Below, piece by piece: positions 54,239 to 64,000 of a stretch of DNA of 64,000 nucleotides (positions within the stretch are counted from its first letter, which is position 1; every line of letters begins with the position of its first letter). Origin of the DNA: Norana najaformis. Taxonomy: Eukaryota > Annelida > Clitellata > Crassiclitellata > Hormogastridae. Both the position numbers and the translations under genes were made by a program. The notes under the pieces are model-generated. The model was not told the origin of the DNA. It searched no databases and saw only the letters and a list, made by a program, of their open reading frames with translations. The DNA is taken from assembly GCA_964023275.1 (NCBI GenBank), contig OZ029927.1, positions 9,037,720-9,101,719 on the forward strand, read 5' to 3'.

Positions 54239-54276
54239 AGATATCTGCGTATGACCACTTCCGGAATTTCTGTAAA
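54239..54276 (+). repeat. 38-bp target-site duplication, right copy
   Basis: Exact match of 52968-53005. It lies about 330 bp before the start codon of copy D. Confidence 0.92.
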
Positions 54277-54603
54277 CATGCATGGTGGCAGTTTGTGTAT
54301 TAATTAAAATTGAAAAATTTGAAAATTCACAGACGATTACCTGGTCGTTTCTGGAAGACTACTTATGTTCATGGCTACCATAAGGTAAAATTTTATGAAT
54401 TTCGGTAATTATGAACCTGGACACAACTCAGGTCAAAGCTTTTGCATTTGCCAACACTGCCTTAACAATCCAAGCAGCTTGTCACCGAAATCAGGGTACA
54501 ACAACAACCAGCATTCAGACCACATTTGACTTAATTTATTGCTTTTTTGCATAAGTTAAGTCACTTTCAATTGGCCGCCTATTTTTGTATATAGACTTGC
54601 ACG

Positions 54604-57600
54604 ATGAAGAGGATAATTATTGATACTGACGCTGGAATCGATGATGGCCAAGCGATTTCGATGGCCCTCAACAGCGAGGATTTAGCTGAAGTGGTTGCAA
54701 TTACCAGTTCCCATGGGAATGTGGACGTTGATCAAGTTACCAGAAATGTTCAGCGAATCTTAAAAGTAACTGGAAAGTCCAGCGTAAGTCATTTAAACGT
54801 AGTATGGCTGCATAGCTAGGTTTACTAAATTGATTCGCGTCTTGGTAAAAGTTTTATAACATTATTCTATAATTCAATCACAATCTTGTTATGCCCAGTT
54901 GTAATTAAACTCTTCTTGACACTTGAAGATTAAAGTAGGCCTAACTAAGTACCATTCGGCCTTTGTTTTGTTTTTTGTTTTTAAATCATCGCTGAATCAT
55001 GCTTTTCCTTTGCCGTTTATCATCAGCCTTGAACTATCTGTGCAGTTATGAGCTGTTTAATAGGTTTCTCTTGGACGCAACCGTCATTTTGTTTCTTATA
55101 TGTTATTGTGACTACTGCAATAGTGATTGGAGAAAAAATCTTGCCTTTCCATTGATTTCAGGGTTCTTCAGTATATCACGCATGATATGGCATGTATGGT
55201 ATTTCATCATTCATCGCTAAATTTAGGGTTCAGTGATAACTTATTGCTGAGTTCATTTTTTTACTTGCTGTTGCAGATTCCAGTGTACAGAGGCACCACC
55301 TGTTCACTGATTGGCGGTAGGATATCCTCACATTCTCACCACGGCAATGATGGATTTGGTGACGTTCCAGATCAGAGTCCACCAGAAGTAGAAATTCAGT
55401 CAGAACTTGCTGTTCTGGCATTGATTAGGATTGTCAATGAAAACATAGGTAACAAAATAGGCACAAATCAGTTAAATACATCAGTCATGTGTATAGATAC
55501 ACTTATATATATTTGTTTATATACTATATATCTGTCTATGTATATATATATATTTTTTTATAATATATAAACAACTGCCACATAAGTCAGCTTCCAGTGG
55601 GTCTGAAAATTTATGGTGTTATTTTAAGTTAGTCAGTTTGTTAGTAATTTTCAGTGACAGGCAGTTGTTAACTACTGTAGTTAACAACTAGTAGCTATAC
55701 TACTTTTTAAGGAGGTTAAAAACTAGTTTACTACTTTTTCAAAAGTAGTTGTAAATAAACTACAAACTTTCAAGTTGTATTTAACCACTGTTTTCTAACT
55801 ATTTTTGCGACACAAGAGTTTTTTAGTTCACTTTTAGGCTGCCAACTTGTCTCCAGTCCAAATTATTTTTCTGCCACACTTGGAAACACCACTTGTTAGC
55901 TTGTATTTTCTGTAACAGAATATTTGTCGGATCACAAGTAGTTTAAAAAGTAGTTAACTACTTTTTCTAAAACTAGTTACTAATTACTAGTTGAATTACT
56001 TCAAAAGTTGTTAAAAAGTAGTTGTAGTTAAATGACTTTTAAAGTAGTTAGCACCCAGCACTGATTTTTTTGCATCTACGTTTCACCTTCTAGGAAAAAA
56101 ATGACTGTGCCTAAGAAAACGTTTGGGAAATATCAAAACTGGGTTTGATGGTCCGCTGGATTTGGGCTGGAATTGCTGACTGATGAGGTGAAAATTGCTA
56201 GTTTTTATCACAAATAGTAAAAAGGCTACAATTTTTAAAGATGTAGGTCTCTTCATGGCTACTTTTGAGAAGTTGTGGCTTATAGTTTACCGTAACTATG
56301 ACACATCCTAAGTTGCTTTGCATAGGAATCATGAATGTTTATGAAAATAGTAAATTGGAGTTTATTCATATGCCTCTGAGACTGCCATCATTGAGATCTT
56401 GTTAGGTTGTATATCCTGTAACAGAGCTAAGATGAATAGTTACATGAATTGCTCACTTGCATAATGGATGAACTCAGCTTCAAATTTAGGCACCAAGGGT
56501 ACATGTTAATTAAATTTCTGTTGCAGGCCAAAATAATAAAATTGAAAATAAAAATACTTGGACAGTGAAACTCTACATAAGGACATACAGTTTGATAGCT
56601 AACATGACAAGGAATCTAAATATGCAAAGAACTTATTTTGATCCATTTTATGCCTACTTTCCTTCTGAGAATTTTTCTTACAAATTAACTTTTCAAAATT
56701 TGTGAGGGTTTTCTCAGGCATGGTCACAAATTTCACCAACAACTGGAAATCAAATTGAAAAAAGTAATGTACCATAATGTAAGGTTGCAATTGACCTTGT
56801 TGATTATTATTAGGCTTTTACTAAATTTTTGCAGATGTCTAAAAATAGGAAAAATTAAAACATTAATGCAAAAAGTGCCTGTAATTTTTTTATATGCATT
56901 TTTTCTATAAATTTTTTAGTGTTTAAGTGTATTATATTTTCAAAAACTTGGCTGCTTTTTCGTAATGTCAGTATTTATTGCAAGTTATTAGCCTCAAAGG
57001 TGCTGAGGGCCTGACAACCTCTCAAAAGGTCAAAATAAAGTTTGTGAATAAAAAGAAAACAGTAGGCTAAGTTGTGTCAAATACAGGTACAAAAATAATG
57101 TTACTAAAAGCACTTAGGAGAGATTTTTAAAAGCGACATTGGAAATGCAACATAGAGAATTTTAAGTTATGCATGTTGGAAATGTGGGTTTATGTTCTTC
57201 TGATGCTTGCCATCAAGAACAAGTTAGATATGATTGCATGTGTGCTTTGTTTGCTTAGGGCAGTTGACTTTGGTTTGCCTTGCGCCTTTGACCAACATTG
57301 CTCTGGCCATAAAGTTAGATCCGGACTTTGGAAAGAAGCTGAAAGCCTGTGTCATTATGGGTGGCTGCTATAAAGGTAAGCCAAATTAAAATGTGCTGTA
57401 TTAAGTGTCTTCATGCATACATATATACATAAATGACTTTAGATTTGGTGATTTAAATTAAGTGGCTAGGCACCCTTGTCTTGAGTTTTCACTTTACAAG
57501 TGCCTTCTTGTGGCTGACTGCTATGCAGGTTTGATGGTTTAGAAATACGTGGTGTGTTAGAACACTGAGTAGGCTACCTTCTCTTGTTCCGGTTGGTAGA

Positions 57601-60466
57601 ATAGCAACTTTTTGTCTGGTTTCTTATTAGATACTGGTCTTTAAATATTTAGGTGCTCTTCAGCTGGGCTATTTTGTTATTTCATCTGTGTTTAAAGGTG
57701 TTGATCTTTGATTGACCTCGAACATGTTGACAAGATGACCGCATGCTTGTCTAGCGTGTTTTCTTTGTTCAATTAGTGGGTCACATTTGCTTGATGATTT
57801 TCATTGGCTTGGACTATTAGCGTGACATAGTCTGCATTTTGGAGTTATTTTGCTCTTTTACCATCATTTTGGATGTTTGGGATGGTGTTCAGATGTTTAT
57901 TATCAAAGTCTCGTGTGCCACCATTTGACTCATCCTCCCTTATTAGGTTTAGGCTACTAGCTGGACAGTGGTAAGCTCCAGTTGGAGAGGCCAAGAGCCT
58001 TTTTGAGTTGATGCTAACTGTTCTTCTGTTCCAATTTTCTACTCTACAATCGGTGCTGACTCTTCTACTCTACAACCAATTTGGCTGGCTGCTGAAGAAT
58101 GTTATCATTCACAGACCTGGTTGCTGAGGTTGCTGGATGCAGCATCTTCTGACATCTGCAAGGGACTTTTTAGAGTTGGAGTTTGTTGCTGCAGACATTG
58201 TCACTTGTCATCACTCCTCTTCTTTGATGTTACATTTTTGAGGAACTCTGAGCATTTTTATTAGCTTTTTGATAACATTTTCTTCTTGACGACTTTAACA
58301 TATTTCAGGCTAGTGCAGGCAGTGCTTTTTTGAGGTACTTACAATAGAAGGCACTGTATACAAAGTCTTCAGCAATGAAAATCTGCATTTTCAGTGTTGC
58401 ATAGTTACTTTCAAAATTTTGTTGCATTTATTGATAATGGTGCATTTCAGACAAGTTAATTTTGGGCTTTATTAAATTACTATAGAGTGGAAAGTCATAG
58501 AGAGCATAAAGACGTAGTTGTTGTTCACAAGAGTATAGCTGATGTTCACAGGAGTAGGCCTACATATATATACTAAAAGGGAAACTTAGGCTAATATGAG
58601 GCAAATTCCTATGAACAAGAATTTTTAATAAGTGAATATTTATCTTTTGTACTTTGTTTTGGTTTAATTTAAGGGAAGGGCAGTATCACAGTTTCTGCAG
58701 ATTTCAACTTTTATGCCGATCCTGAAGCTGCTCGTGTTGTCCTTAACGAACTCAACTGTTCTCAGATAACTCTTGTCACTTTCGATCTATGCATCGAATA
58801 CTCGTTTACTTGGGTAAGACTATGTTTGATAAGACTGCATGATTAATGGACTATGCATAGAAAGCCCAGGTAGTCCAATACTTGGGTGAGAATCTAATTG
58901 ACAAAAATCTAATCTAATCTAATGACTTTTATAATGCCACTGTCATAATGCTAAAGGCATCAATCTCTGGTCCTTGCCCTCATATGCACCAGGACTGACT
59001 TTGGCAGTGCCATGTTTACCATCCTATAACTAGCCAACACTGCTAAACTTTAATCTGTCCTAAACTCTGCTGCTTGTCTCATGGGGGCATTCTCAGATAT
59101 GGTCATATTTTGTCGTATATTTGAGACACTCTTCATTGGCTTCCCATCCAGCAGTGTGTCCATTTTAAGATCCTCACTCTTATGCACAACTGTATTGCTG
59201 GCTCTGCTCCCCTTTACCTTGTGGACTTTTGCCCTTTGGTCTCCTTGTTACTGGGCCATAGCACCCTCAGCTCAGCCACCCATGATCTCTTGTTTGTCCC
59301 CTGCATGCGGACTGCTGCGGCCCAGTCCAGAATTTTTGTTTATGTCAGTCCCACTTGCTGGAACCGTCTCTGTCTCAAGATCTTTGACTCGAGCTCCTTT
59401 CTCCCCCTCTTAGTGTTTGCAGGCGCCTGAAGACTGTACTGTTTTACAGTGGTCCTACTTGCTTGGGTCAGAAGCACCCCTGTTGAGTTTATCCTCTAAG
59501 AGAGGTGCTTTATAAATCTTAATTTACAGTTACAAAAATTACAATCAGCCGATGGTCATTTCAAGTGAAATCGTAATCAAAATGATAAGACATATCTTGC
59601 AAGCAGTACTATGTAATTTAATAGTAATTTGCTGATTCATCTAATGCTGTTGAGGAGGATATTACTAATGTGACATTTTTTAAACCACTGTAATTCAGGT
59701 TTTGAAGGACTTTGAAGTAGCTGATGAACCTCATTAAAATAGCAGACACTGGAGTGATGAAATATACAGCAAACTATGGCTTCACTGGTTTTGACCATTT
59801 TACCAGTACTGCTGTTCAATCTCAAATTGCGGCCTGATTATCAGCATAGCTACAGGAAAGAGTTGGCATGAATGTGTGCAACAGTGTACAACTGCATTTT
59901 GATGAGTACTTTCTGCAGTATTTTGCTGAGTACTCTCTGCAGTATTTGAATGTGCACTTTGAAGTCTGGCAAGAGGTTATAAGTAAGTTTTCAGCCTAGG
60001 CCTAAGTGTCCCAGACTTGGGACGTTGAGCATTATTGATGGTAGGCCCGTTTACTTCAAATGAAGCCAAAGATGATGTGTGTGGGGAAGCTGATAAACAA
60101 TTTTTTGATGTTTCTTTGGCACAGGAGTGGTATGAGAAGTTTATAAATACAGATACGACTCTTGGCCGCTTCTTCAAGAAAATCGAATCCAAAAGCCTGG
60201 AGCCATACTACTCAAGTAAGGAATGCAAAAGAAGCTGTGACCCATTGACTATGGCCATCGTCCTTGACCCAAATGTGATCACACAAGGTCGAATGGTCTG
60301 CTGCGATGTTGAGTTGGCAGGAGAGCTGACCCGGGGTCAGATGGTCATTGATTGGGAAAATTTGGCCCACAAATGTGAAAATGTGTTTCTTGTTGAGAAA
60401 ATTGATGTGGACCGGCACAAGGAATTGTTCATGCGAATTGTGAAAGAGAGAAATTTAGAACAGTGA
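54604..60466 (+). CDS. nucleoside hydrolase family protein, copy D (5 exons, 316 aa)
   Basis: Exons: 54604-54783, 55277-55448, 57259-57375, 58674-58813, 60125-60466, with good GT-AG borders (GTAAGT, GTAACA, GTAAGC, GTAAGA donors). Inosine-uridine nucleoside hydrolase fold expected: N-glycosidic bond cleavage of nucleosides, Ca2+-dependent. Motifs: IIIDTDAGIDDGQAI (Asp9, Asp13, Asp14), SHGN at 36-39, HHGNDGFGD with His82, [20 protein letters not shown] with Asn168, and Cys241-Asp242 in SCDPLTMAIVLDP where Crithidia enzyme has His241-Asp242. VELAGELTRGQ and VIDW precede the C-terminus. It differs from A-C at many residues, has larger introns filled with mobile DNA and stronger splice sites, so it is the oldest copy. 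No signal peptide. Substrate unknown. Confidence 0.95.
55652..56063. mobile_element. hAT-like MITE in intron 2 of D
   Basis: The right end AAAGTAGTTAGCACCCAGCA plus CTG is the inverse of a CAGTGCTGGGTGCTAACTAC terminus. The left end is CAGTGACAGGCAGTTGTTAA. The interior is full of AGTAGTTAACTACTTTTT and ACTAGTTACTAATTACTAGT. Flanks GTAATTTT and ATTTTTTT could be a decayed 8-bp target duplication. No coding capacity. Confidence 0.7.
56064..57258 (+). other. rest of intron 2 of copy D
   Basis: AT-rich intron sequence without recognised elements. Confidence 0.5.
57376..58673 (+). other. intron 3 of copy D
   Basis: No recognised elements. Pyrimidine- and T-rich; ends with the acceptor TTTAATTTAAG. 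Confidence 0.55.
58900..59535 (+). mobile_element. LINE C-terminal fragment in intron 4 of D
   Basis: The frame 59182-59430 contains HNCIAGSAPLYL and RTAAAQSRIFVYVSPTCWNR, the thumb and WNRLP-like end of a CR1/L2-type protein. Upstream remnants run back to about 58960. The end has AAGAGAGGTGCTTTATAAAT and an A-rich tail. Confidence 0.75.
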
Positions 60467-60499
60467 ATTTTGTCTCAGTTAAACCTGTAAATATGAAAT

Positions 60500-60778
60500 C
60501 ACTGATGCTGTAATCGACATCCCCATCACTTCATCAGAGCATTCCTCTTCCGCAGGCCATATCCTGATTCTTCCTGTTCCTGTTATCTCACTTTCCTTTC
60601 AATTCCAAACATCATAGCCATCTGACTGTCTGCCTGCCTGACTCTTGGATCTTACCCTGGAACCGAACCTTTTCTGGCTATCGATTTTGTTTTGACTGAG
60701 CGTCTGTGAACAAACTTGTTGCCGCGACTTACCTTTCGATGGGCGCTGTAGAAATCTTGAGATTACGATTCGTCATCA
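60500..60778 (+). mobile_element. LINE family 1 3' end, just after copy D
   Basis: GCCATATCCTGATTCTTCCT, TTCAATTCCAAACATCATAG, TGACTGAGCGTCTGTGAACA, GGGCGCTGTAGAAATCTTGA and GATTACGATT. It starts about 35 bp beyond the stop codon of D and may lie in its 3' untranslated region. Confidence 0.82.
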
Positions 60779-60969
60779 TCCTCGTAAGTTCCTGATTCAG
60801 GCCGTTTGGCAGCTGTTTATGAAAATGAATGACCTCCATTCTTTTCAGTCACTCGTGTCCATTGCACCTCTCATGCTGAGCCCAAGTCTCTTTATGTTTT
60901 TTTGTTTTCTATCCATCATAGGCATTTAGTTTTTCTTTGCATCTCTGTCCTTCAAAGTTGCAGACTGAC

Positions 60970-61335
60970 CTCATTTATTTATTTATTTAAAGCATTTATA
61001 ATGCTGGTAATGTCAGTATACCTGAATCTGAGGCACGGCTGTATGTTCGCTAGGGCCAAGATGGAATCATGCAAAAGCCAGGGTGAAGTAGTTAATCTTA
61101 AGAAGTGATTTAAGAGATGATAGCGAGTTTCTCTGGGATAGATGATTCCAAATGCGAGGAGCACAGCAGGTAAAGGCACACAATCCTACAATTGTCCAGA
61201 ACCTAGGATCTTGCAACAAACCAGTGTCAGAAGAATCTAGGAGGGTGATATGGATATCTTGCTTGTGGTGTGCTGTTATTACCCAGTTGGCATAGCATAC
61301 TTCCATGTGGCCCTTCATGCTGGTATGGCCTGCCA
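60970..61335 (-). mobile_element. LINE C-terminal fragment with (AAAT)n tail
   Basis: The minus-strand frame includes CAFTCCAPRIWNHLSQ and LKSLLKINYF, the GPxIWNxLP and LKxxLF region. The 3' end runs to TTTATTTATTTATTT at 60975. The non-coding part matches 28890-29040. Confidence 0.78.
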
Positions 61336-62455
61336 TGCAACCTGTGACATGAACTTTTGCCCTTTCTCTGCCTCTGTTTTGCCAGCATTGAAGACCATTC
61401 TATTTGATCATGGTCTTGTGTTATCTGGTCGGGAACATTTCTGAGTAGTTTTCCTGAAGAGGTGCTATATAAATGTGCAGTTACAATTACGATGGCCAAA
61501 CCATTGGAATTCTTTGTTGAATGACTTTCCAGCAGAGTTGTTCGCTTCCAAAGCACTGTTTTAATTATTTCTTCATTGTAAAATATTGATAATAAAATAC
61601 TGTTTAAGATTGGTAAATATTCAGTTTTATTTTTACCAAGCATTTGGCAAAAATGTGTTTACACTATATAACTGTATTGTAATTTCGAATTTTTATAGCG
61701 CTTTTTAAAGAGAAATTTCTCAGAGATGCCCCAAGCTGACAGCATGAGAGCATCTACGGAATGCATGGATTACAAGCCCTCAAGGAAAGAGGCAAAGAAA
61801 GACAAGATAACCTACTTCAGAAAGATTGATGACCACTGTTCAGGCTGGCGGAAGAACCATGTCACCCTCGTGGCTTATTTCAAGAGATTTGGGGCTAGCA
61901 CAGACTTTAAATGGCGTGGCGCCCCTCAAACAGGCAGCGGTAATGAATGATCTCACATAATTAATTCACTGAAAAATAAGCAAAGCCATGTGGTCTCTAT
62001 AGAAAATATGAACATTTACCCTGTGTGGTAGAGCCAAGGGATCTGAGGCCAGGTACGAATGAGAGAGACACGTAGCTTCCTAAGATAATATACAGTTATG
62101 CATGAGCACAGATCTTAATAAAACTCTATGCTTTTTACATGTATTGCCAGTGCAGTTTCTTTTGTGATGCTTATGATGTGAATTTGTGAGAAAATAATGG
62201 AAATGCAGAAACTTCACAACCTTGGATGATGAGTTAAGTTTTATTTTTATTTATTTATACGGAACACTTATATAGTGCCCCTTCAAGAAACCTACTCAGA
62301 AGCACTCCCAAAGTTGGCCAAATAGTACTGGTCATTGCCAAAATTTTGGCACTTTCATATGGTAATATACAGTATAGGGCTTACTAACAGTCCCATTTCT
62401 TGAGTATTTCTGAATCTCAATGATTTGCGACATGTTCTTTCCATTAGTCATCTTT
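61336..62455. other. no gene supported; SINE-like pieces
   Basis: Short TTTTTATAGCGCTTTTTAAA (61690) and CACTTATATAGTGCCCCTTC (62268) pieces resemble retroposon tails. An open frame of 74 codons at 61726-61950 begins inside one of them and matches no family I know. Confidence 0.45.
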
Positions 62456-62556
62456 TACTAGGTTTTGACTGAGCGCCTGTGAATAAGCTGGTTCCCGCGA
62501 CTTAGCTTTCGTTGAGCGCTGTAGAAATCTCGAGATTACGATTACGATTAATGCAG
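62455..62556 (+). mobile_element. LINE family 1 extreme 3' end
   Basis: TAGGTTTTGACTGAGCGCCT, AAGCTGGTTCCCGCGACTTA, GAGCGCTGTAGAAATCTCGA and ATTACGATTACGATTA. Nearly identical to the 3' end of the 53-kb copy. Confidence 0.85.
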
Positions 62557-62673
62557 GATAAGTGCCCATAACTGCATGCAACACTAATATATACAAACAG
62601 AAGAAGTAATAATGTATCATAATGAAACAACCACAATAAATTGGAAAAATTAGGGAAGTTTAATATACAAAAT

Positions 62674-62986
62674 TATGAATAAGTTCGGTATAAGCTTAAA
62701 TAAAAAAGTTCTAATATTTCTGATTTTGTACAGTATGCGTTTTACAATCTTGAACAACTCAAATCATGTCTTACATCAGCTACTCCCACCAATTAAAACC
62801 CTCAGTTATTCCCTACGGCCCCACACCCATGATCGTATTATTCCTCCTGCTGACAATTTAACTCGTAAATGTTTTATTGTTAGGATGTTGTATGATTATT
62901 AAGTTTTCTTGTGTTCTTAAATACTTGTAAACCAATGTGCGATTAGCTATTGGTTAATAAAGAATATACTTACTTACTTACTTACT
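62674..62986 (+). mobile_element. 5'-truncated non-LTR retroposon with (TTAC)n tail
   Basis: The frame ends NHVLHQLLPPIKTLSYSLR then HDRIIPPADNLTRKCFIVRM, the C-terminal signature of many invertebrate LINE proteins, followed by a stop and an (ACTT)n tail at 62968-62986. TACAAAAT at 62666-62673 and 62987-62994 is a likely 8-bp target duplication. It inserted about 40 bp upstream of the promoter at 63.03 kb. Confidence 0.8.
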
Positions 62987-63025
62987 TACAAAATAGGTTG
63001 CAGCAGGTTTGTTTTCTTGCAATTG

Positions 63026-63058
63026 CAAGATGGCGTAAAAAAACCGGAAATGACGTCA
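63026..63058 (+). promoter_or_regulatory. TATA-less promoter: YY1-like, ETS-like and CRE sites
   Basis: CAAGATGGCG (63026-63035, YY1-type initiator motif), ACCGGAAAT (63043-63051, ETS type) and the perfect palindrome TGACGTCA (63051-63058, CRE). The last two overlap by one base. This combination is usual at transcription starts of broadly expressed genes, and it stands about 310 bp before the start codon at 63369. Confidence 0.72.
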
Positions 63059-63368
63059 TCCTCTAGCGTGTGGACTCGTGTGAAATGTGTAATCATTGAT
63101 GCACTGGTAAACAAAAGCGCAAAACAGGAACAAAGACTAGCATAACTATATATAGATTCCTTATTGCAGGAGGAAGTTTTGGTGTTTACAAAAAGTGAAA
63201 TTTAAGTTGTAAGCATTTAATAATTAGACTGCATTTGAGCTGAACGAGATTCTCATTATTTTAGATGATGTATTCTTAGTGGTTTCGTTGAGATTTGAAA
63301 GGAGAACCAAAGATAAGGCGTTGACCGATGATAGTTTCGTGATTTTTACACCGATTCAAGAATTGAAT

Positions 63369-63584
63369 ATGTTGTACGAGGTGGAGTCAGATCAAGAGCC
63401 AACAGCAGGAGATAAAAAGGAAGAGCAGCTGAATGCTTCGTGTAACAGTTTAGGCGCAGAAGGAACGGCTACTGCATCGTCAGTTAATGGTGGGAGAAAG
63501 GGCGGAGGAAGTTACAGTCGGGCCTCCTTCAGTCCGAAATGTCGAATGTCGGACAGTGATTCTCAAAGTTTGTTTTCTTACAAG
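63369..63584 (+). CDS. first coding exon of an unrecognised gene (72 codons, partial)
   Basis: An ATG with A at -3 opens a frame of 72 codons that ends exactly at AAG|GTATGA, a good donor in phase 0. The same frame is open back to a TAG at 63225, so the start could be a little earlier only with a non-ATG codon. The product begins MLYEVESDQEPTAG, is low in hydrophobic residues, and is rich in Ser, Gly, Ala, Glu and Lys with a GGRKGGGSYSRASFSP stretch and MSDSDSQSLFSY at the end. It looks like a disordered N-terminus. I do not recognise the protein. The gene continues past the window. Confidence 0.65.
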
Positions 63585-64000
63585 GTATGATAATTGTGTG
63601 ATGCTTCTATTGTGGCTATTGTTAAAGTAAATTTATATGCATTAAAACCTATGACACAGGGTCAGTGTGAACACCCAAGGCAACTAAATAACAGTGATAT
63701 CATGATCGACTGGTAACTTGTTGGCCCTTCATTGCTTTGCTAGCAGCTTCACTTCCGGTCAGTCATGTGAGTTTGAGACTTAATGGTCAGCCGCGTAATG
63801 TTATCTACTAGCCGCACACTGTGTGTCGCAATCACCATAATACTTCAGCAGCAGTTCCACATGTAATCAGTTCTCTCAGTCACTGAAGACTTACTTATTA
63901 TTCAGACCACACAGATCTGTAAAACCGGCAAATGCCTTGAAAAAGATGACCTGTTGTTGGAATATGGTAGATTTTTGCGGGTGCGTAACAGATCCCCGAA
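63585..64000 (+). other. intron 1 of the unrecognised gene
   Basis: Starts with GTATGA. No further exon is evident before the window ends. Confidence 0.5.

Noticed and set aside
54584..54596. TATA-like TTTGTATATAG just before the ATG of copy D
   Set aside because: Only about 10-15 bp from the start codon, too near for a TATA box; it may instead be a splice acceptor of a 5' untranslated intron.
61726..61950. Possible 74-residue gene
   Set aside because: Starts within a retroposon-like TTTTTATAGCGC piece, has no splice or promoter context and resembles no family known to me.

Overview
The window is animal nuclear DNA. Its only clear protein-coding genes are split by GT-AG introns. Most of the rest is repeat: fragments of CR1/L2-like and other LINEs, tRNA-derived SINEs, foldback elements, satellites and microsatellites. 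The clearest genes are nucleoside hydrolases, a family I recall as absent from mammals but present in many invertebrates. Together with the CR1/L2-like LINEs and a SINE core resembling V-SINEs, this suggests an aquatic invertebrate. I cannot name the phylum.

Layout. 0.2-0.8 kb: a decayed piggyBac transposase. 1.2-1.7 and 35.2-36.4 kb: arrays of an AT-rich minisatellite built on TAGCGCATTTTT. 5.3-10.8 kb: a satellite with a higher-order period near 914 bp. 11.4-24 kb: a mosaic of GA/CT foldbacks, a 52-bp AGCA-rich minisatellite, nested palindromes with GGCGAGCGATGAAAGAAT arms, and about 1-kb modules repeated several times. 24-31 kb: a broken reverse transcriptase inside ATGT-rich DNA, a 45-bp minisatellite, nested retroposons and a 137-bp tandem repeat.

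31.7-60.5 kb holds a plus-strand tandem cluster of nucleoside hydrolase genes with one shared five-exon plan. Copy A (31.7-33.2 kb) keeps only exons 2-4. Copies B (38.3-42.4 kb), C (48.6-52.0 kb) and D (54.6-60.5 kb) have all five exons and read as 332, 339 and 316 residues. They retain the Asp-rich calcium site at the N-terminus, HGNDG, PLTNI, MGG and EFNF/DFNF motifs, but all have Cys-Asp where the classical protozoan enzymes have His-Asp. A, B and C are recent relatives joined by segmental duplications. D is older and more diverged, with larger introns.

Striking events inside the cluster are a fragment of a Bmi-1/Mel-18-type Polycomb RING finger gene antisense in intron 2 of B; a partial exon 2 left at a recombination junction in intron 1 of C; a SINE with target-site duplications whose empty site survives in a paralogous block; and a LINE with an open 3' reading frame and a perfect 38-bp target-site duplication about 330 bp upstream of D.

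At the right edge (63.0-64 kb) a further gene starts: a TATA-less promoter with YY1-like, ETS-like and CRE motifs within 33 bp, followed by a first coding exon of 72 codons that I do not recognise. All splice sites and products are read by eye; no search or alignment was run.
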